A stretch of DNA of 33,238 nucleotides from Roseateles sp. (GTDB taxonomy: Bacteria; Pseudomonadota; Gammaproteobacteria; Burkholderiales; Burkholderiaceae_C). The DNA lies in assembly GCA_019234295.1 (NCBI GenBank), contig JAFALK010000039.1, positions 1-33,238 on the forward strand. Direction: 5' to 3'. A model generated the notes under the pieces. The model did no database searches. It saw nothing but the letters and a program-made list of their open reading frames with translations, and was not told the DNA's origin. A program made the position numbers and the translations under genes. Below, piece after piece: positions 30,514-33,238 of the stretch. Within the stretch, counting starts at the first letter, position 1. Each line of letters starts with the position of its first letter.

Positions 30514-31107
30514 ATGAGCGATCTGACCAACTGGCTAAAGAACCCGCTGAACGACAACGCCGCGGCGACAGGCCTGCAGGCTGGCGGCCAGCTGATGGGC
30601 GCCTTCAGCCACATCAACTACGGTCTTCAAGCCAAGGCGGCTTCCGATTTCCAAGCCGGGCAGTTCCAGCAGCAGGCCGGCCAAGTCATGGCGTCTTCGG
30701 AGCGCCAAGCCTTCGACGTGGACCTGCAGTCCAAGTACATCGCCTCGGCGGCCCTGGCCAGCGCGGCGGCCAGCGGCGGCGGCGCGTCGGATCCTACCGT
30801 GGTCAACCTGATGGCCAGGAATGCGGCCATGGGTGCCTACAGGCAAGGCGTGGCGCTCTACGAAGGCGAGGACCGCGCACGCGCGCTGAATTTGCAGGCA
30901 TCGGCCAAGGAGTTCGAAGGCAAGAACGTCTTGGAAAATTCCGCAGAAGTCGGAGCTTCTCAAGTGCTTGGGGCCGGCGCATCGCTTCTCAAGGGATACG
31001 AGAATAACGCCTCGTTGCTGAGTAAGTACGGTGCAGGCGGTCCGCCGCCTGTACGGTTTGCTTCAGCGGCTGCCAGCCCGCAGTTCTGGCAAGGTTCGGG
31101 CCAGTAG
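30514..31107 (+). CDS. Phage virion protein (internal/tail, podovirus-like)
   Basis: From ATG 30514 (GTGAGG upstream) it has 197 residues, Ala/Gln-rich. The pattern GLQAKAASDFQAGQFQQQAG, then SAAASGGGASDPTVVNLMAR and GAYRQGVALYEGEDRARALN, followed by ASAKEFEG, is typical of a helical phage structural protein seen as an internal virion or tail-associated component in podovirus-like phages. It ends in a Gly/Pro/Ser-rich tail. It sits unusually between replication genes and the small terminase gene. Confidence 0.75.
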   Translation: MSDLTNWLKNPLNDNAAATGLQAGGQLMGAFSHINYGLQAKAASDFQAGQFQQQAGQVMASSERQAFDVDLQSKYIASAALASAAASGGGASDPTVVNLMARNAAMGAYRQGVALYEGEDRARALNLQASAKEFEGKNVLENSAEVGASQVLGAGASLLKGYENNASLLSKYGAGGPPPVRFASAAASPQFWQGSGQ

Positions 31108-31164
31108 GCCGGCCCCCTGGGAGGCTGACGTGGACGTCCGCACCGCAACTCCTGAGGCCGGGCA

Positions 31165-31773
31165 GTGGCCGACACGGCGATGCTAGACGTAGGAAAGCCC
31201 GCACTGGAGGTCCCCGCTGATGCGGGGATTGAGCGAGCCACCGGCGAGAACCGGCAAGCTCCACAGGCGGGCTTCGCCGACAGCCTAGTCGCCGGCCATG
31301 CCCCTGTCAAACGCCGGAACCGCAAGCAGAGCGAAGCAATGAAGAAGCTCGATCGCCTCGGCATCGAGTGGTACTGCGAGCAGATCATCTCGGGCGAGAA
31401 CATGACCTCGGTGGCACGGGCCGCGGGCGTGTCGAACTCAGCGCTGTATCGCTGGCTGCAGGCCGACACGAGGCGCGCGAACGCATCTCGCGAAGCCCGC
31501 GAGTACTCGGCCGAGGCATTCGTCGACAAGGCTGAGCAGGCCATCCTGGGCGCGGCGTCCAAGCTGGACCTGCTCAAAGCTCGTGAGCTCGCCTTCCACT
31601 ATCGCTGGAAGGCCTCGAAGATCGCTCCGCGTGACTTCGGGGACCGCTTGCAGCCGGCTGGCGACGTCACGGTGCGCGACGAGCTGGAAGAGCTCGAGGG
31701 AGCTCGCCGGCTGGCATTCGTGCTGGCTCGCGCGAGCGTCGCGCTGAAACAGCAGAAGGCCGACGGGAAGTAG
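31165..31773 (+). CDS. Phage terminase small subunit-like protein
   Basis: This protein has up to 202 residues from GTG 31165 (GAGG 8 nt upstream); ATG 31180 or 31339 would also be possible. After a disordered start it has IEWYCEQIISGENMTSVARA, AGVSNSALYRWLQADTRR and AFVDKAEQAILGAASKLDLL. It ends in the family signature HYRWKASKIAPRDFGDRLQP. The HTH with ALYRWL and WKASK.AP...GD is characteristic of Sf6-type small terminase subunits, which recognise phage DNA for packaging. The large subunit is not found next to it; a minus-strand gene and the IS3 transposase follow. Confidence 0.85.
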   Translation: MADTAMLDVGKPALEVPADAGIERATGENRQAPQAGFADSLVAGHAPVKRRNRKQSEAMKKLDRLGIEWYCEQIISGENMTSVARAAGVSNSALYRWLQADTRRANASREAREYSAEAFVDKAEQAILGAASKLDLLKARELAFHYRWKASKIAPRDFGDRLQPAGDVTVRDELEELEGARRLAFVLARASVALKQQKADGK

Positions 31774-31780
31774 GAAGGGA

Positions 31781-32032
31781 TCAGGGTTGCGCGATCCAGT
31801 AACCGTGCCAGCCGGCCTTCAGATCGCGCTCGAACTCGCCAAGCCAGTTCAAGCCGTGTCCGCCCTCGTATGTGAAGTCGCGGTCCTTGAAGCCGACGTG
31901 CACGGTGTATCTGATCGCTCCGACCGGGCCCTTCAGAGGATGGTCTTCCTTCGAAAAGCTGAACGCTTTGGCAACGCCGCTATGTCGCACGATCAGTTGG
32001 CACGCGTCATCGACTTCCGATTCAAAAGCCAT
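31781..32032 (-). CDS. Hypothetical protein (83 aa)
   Basis: From ATG 32032, with GGGAG 8 nt upstream, it has 83 residues: MAFESEVDDACQLIVRHSGV, FSFSKEDHPLKGPVGAIRY, then VGFKDRDFTYEGGHGLNWLG and EFERDLKAGWHGYW. It is acidic and aromatic, with clear protein-like composition. I recognise no family. An in-frame start 19 codons earlier is less likely. It is on the minus strand, against the phage genes, tail to tail with the terminase gene (7-nt gap), so it could be a phage late regulator or a lysogeny-expressed cargo gene. Confidence 0.65.
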   Translation of the reverse strand: MAFESEVDDACQLIVRHSGVAKAFSFSKEDHPLKGPVGAIRYTVHVGFKDRDFTYEGGHGLNWLGEFERDLKAGWHGYWIAQP

Positions 32033-32106
32033 AGGAGTCTCCCTTGAAAGAGCGTCGGATTTATTCTCACCGCCAGCGGCGCGCGTCAAGCTATCTGTCG
32101 CTTGAA

Positions 32107-33238
32107 CTAAGCAGCTATTTGCTGTTTTCGTTGTCCTCCTGATTGCGCATCAACGATCGCTTCTCGCTCCGGATTCAGGGTCACGGCGCCTATCGGAGAC
32201 CAGTTTCGCGTAGCACGTGACCAGCGAGCGGGATTGCGCTCTCGAGCCTTGACGTAGAGCTCGCGACGAGCTTCGAGGATCGCGGCATCGTCACCGGCAT
32301 GGCGCTGCGCCGGACTCACGTACCGGATGCCGCTATGCCGATGCTCGTTGTTGTACCAATGCACGAAGCTGTGCGCCCATTCACGCGCCGCCGTCAGATC
32401 AGCGAAGCCCGTGGTCGGGAACTCAGGTCGATATTTCGCCGTCCTGAACAGGCTCTCCACGTAAGCGTTGTCGTCGCTCACGCGAGGCCTGGAATAGCTC
32501 GGTTTGACGCCCAACCAGTGCAGCATCGCCAGCACCGTCGTCGCCTTGAGCGTGGCGCCGTTGTCCCCGTGCAGCACGGGCCTGTCCTCACGCGGCACCG
32601 CGTGGATGTCCTCCGCCAGCGCTGTTCTCTGGACCAGCCGCGCAGCATGGTCGGCATCGTCGCTGTCATGCACTTCGAAGCCCACGATCTTGCGGCTGAA
32701 CACATCCAGGATCAGGTACAGGTAGTACCAGCGCCCGGCCACGTGCGAAGGCAGGTAAGTCATGTCCCACGACCACAGCTGCCGCGGCGCGGTGGCCACA
32801 TGCGTGCTCGGCGGCCGGCTCTGACGCGGCGCCCTGGCGCGACCTCGGTGACGCGTCTGCCCCTGTGCACGCAGCACGCGCTGGAAGCTGGACTCGCTGG
32901 CGATGTACTGGCCTTCGTCGGCCAGCATGGGCACGATGCGCGCCGGCGGCAGGTCAGCGAAGCGCGGCTCGTTGGCCACGCTCACGATCTGCTCGCGCTC
33001 CTCGGGGGTCAAGGCGTGCACGGGTGCCGGCCGCACCGCATCCGGCCTGCCATCGCCCGATATGAGGCCGTCCTGGGCCTTCCAGCGCTGCAGCGTACGC
33101 GCAGCGATACCGACGACCTTGCAAGCTTGGCTCAGTCGCGCACCAGCTTGGCAGGCGGCTTCGATGTTGCGGGCATGTCCTTGGCGATCTTCCAGGCCGA
33201 TCATTCGTCCTGACCCTGCTTGTTCCTTTGGAAGATCG
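32107..33238 (-). CDS. IS3-family transposase (DDE, OrfB-type), 5' end at window edge
   Basis: At least 365 residues are present from ATG 33204; the frame stays open to the window edge, so the true start may lie outside. It has an HTH (ACKVVGIAARTLQRWKAQ) and then an IS3 rve integrase core: first Asp in WSWDMTYLPSHV, second Asp in LHGDNGATLKATTV and Glu in SDDNAYVESLFRTAKYRPEF. HWYNNEHRHSGIRYVSPAQR is the usual C-terminal signature. The sub-branch with HGDNG instead of HSDQG is common in proteobacteria. It cuts and pastes the element through a circular intermediate. The left IS end should lie shortly after 32107 (around 32090), but I could not define it because the right end is outside the window. 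Confidence 0.92.
   Translation of the reverse strand, partial: DLPKEQAGSGRMIGLEDRQGHARNIEAACQAGARLSQACKVVGIAARTLQRWKAQDGLISGDGRPDAVRPAPVHALTPEEREQIVSVANEPRFADLPPARIVPMLADEGQYIASESSFQRVLRAQGQTRHRGRARAPRQSRPPSTHVATAPRQLWSWDMTYLPSHVAGRWYYLYLILDVFSRKIVGFEVHDSDDADHAARLVQRTALAEDIHAVPREDRPVLHGDNGATLKATTVLAMLHWLGVKPSYSRPRVSDDNAYVESLFRTAKYRPEFPTTGFADLTAAREWAHSFVHWYNNEHRHSGIRYVSPAQRHAGDDAAILEARRELYVKARERNPARWSRATRNWSPIGAVTLNPEREAIVDAQSGGQRKQQIAA

Larger units (their letters stand above)
27507..31773 (+). mobile_element. Prophage segment (replication and packaging genes), incomplete
   Basis: Nine closely packed plus-strand genes with small overlaps form this block: excisionase-like HTH, unknown, replication initiator, unknown, DnaB-like helicase, two small unknowns, virion protein and small terminase subunit. 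Large terminase, portal, capsid and lysis genes are not in the window, and an IS3 element lies just past the terminase gene. Whether the rest continues beyond the window is not known. Confidence 0.8.

Noticed and set aside
32299..33213. Plus-strand open frame of 304 codons
   Set aside because: It is antisense to the IS3 transposase with DDE residues; shadow frame.

Overview
The window comes from a GC-rich proteobacterium. The RpoE/ChrR module, the DUF families around it, the KS/ACP set and the short Lys-rich protein fit a betaproteobacterium (Burkholderiales-like) best; a gammaproteobacterium cannot be excluded. It is an accessory-rich segment bounded by two insertion sequences, an IS66-family element on the left (1..990) and an IS3-family transposase on the right (32107..end).

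Layout. (1) 1..990: end of an IS66 element, inserted into a SAM-methyltransferase gene of which only the first ~32 codons remain (991..1087). That fragment is the tail of a tightly packed minus-strand operon: alpha/beta hydrolase, acyl carrier protein, ketosynthase, then the methyltransferase fragment (991..3463). (2) 3867..5252: secreted zinc phospholipase C/P1-nuclease-fold protein. (3) 5253..8673: a scarred stretch with a tRNA-Pro-like 3' half, an intact SLC13/ArsB-like anion permease, a decayed YVTN beta-propeller gene with an 8-bp tandem repeat at its edge, and two overlapping small unknown genes. (4) 9020..14092: a heat/proteostasis island with three tandem small heat-shock proteins, small unknown genes and an extra groES-groEL pair. 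Three start points share the architecture CTTGAAA-N15-CTA. (5) 14381..22103: a complete RpoE-ChrR (ECF sigma/zinc anti-sigma) singlet-oxygen-type regulon. The sigma-antisigma pair is flanked by two minus-strand operons (FAD oxidoreductase-DUF1365-CFA-like SAM enzyme; CFA-like SAM enzyme-DUF1295-DUF6134-like-DUF2177). Three promoters with the same (T/C)GATCC-N18-TA(G/C)AAG structure serve all three units, so the seven flanking genes are probably one membrane-lipid modification programme. (6) 22335..25318: an addiction/defence-type patch with a Fic AMP-transferase under clustered palindromic operators, a broken tyrosine integrase lacking its catalytic domain, and a higBA toxin-antitoxin pair. 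(7) 25421..27429: unknown cargo, including an HNH protein and a small membrane protein. (8) 27507..31773: a prophage segment (excisionase-like HTH, replication initiator with internal repeats, DnaB-like helicase with an altered Walker A, small genes, virion protein, small terminase subunit), cut by the IS3 element.

The most coherent and interesting system is the RpoE-ChrR lipid regulon. It carries two different CFA-type enzymes, one with the usual active-site Cys/His and one with both replaced, together with a flavoprotein and several DUF proteins. A pathway such as methylated or furan fatty acid formation under photo-oxidative stress is a reasonable hypothesis. All family calls come from reading translations by eye; no database search was possible.
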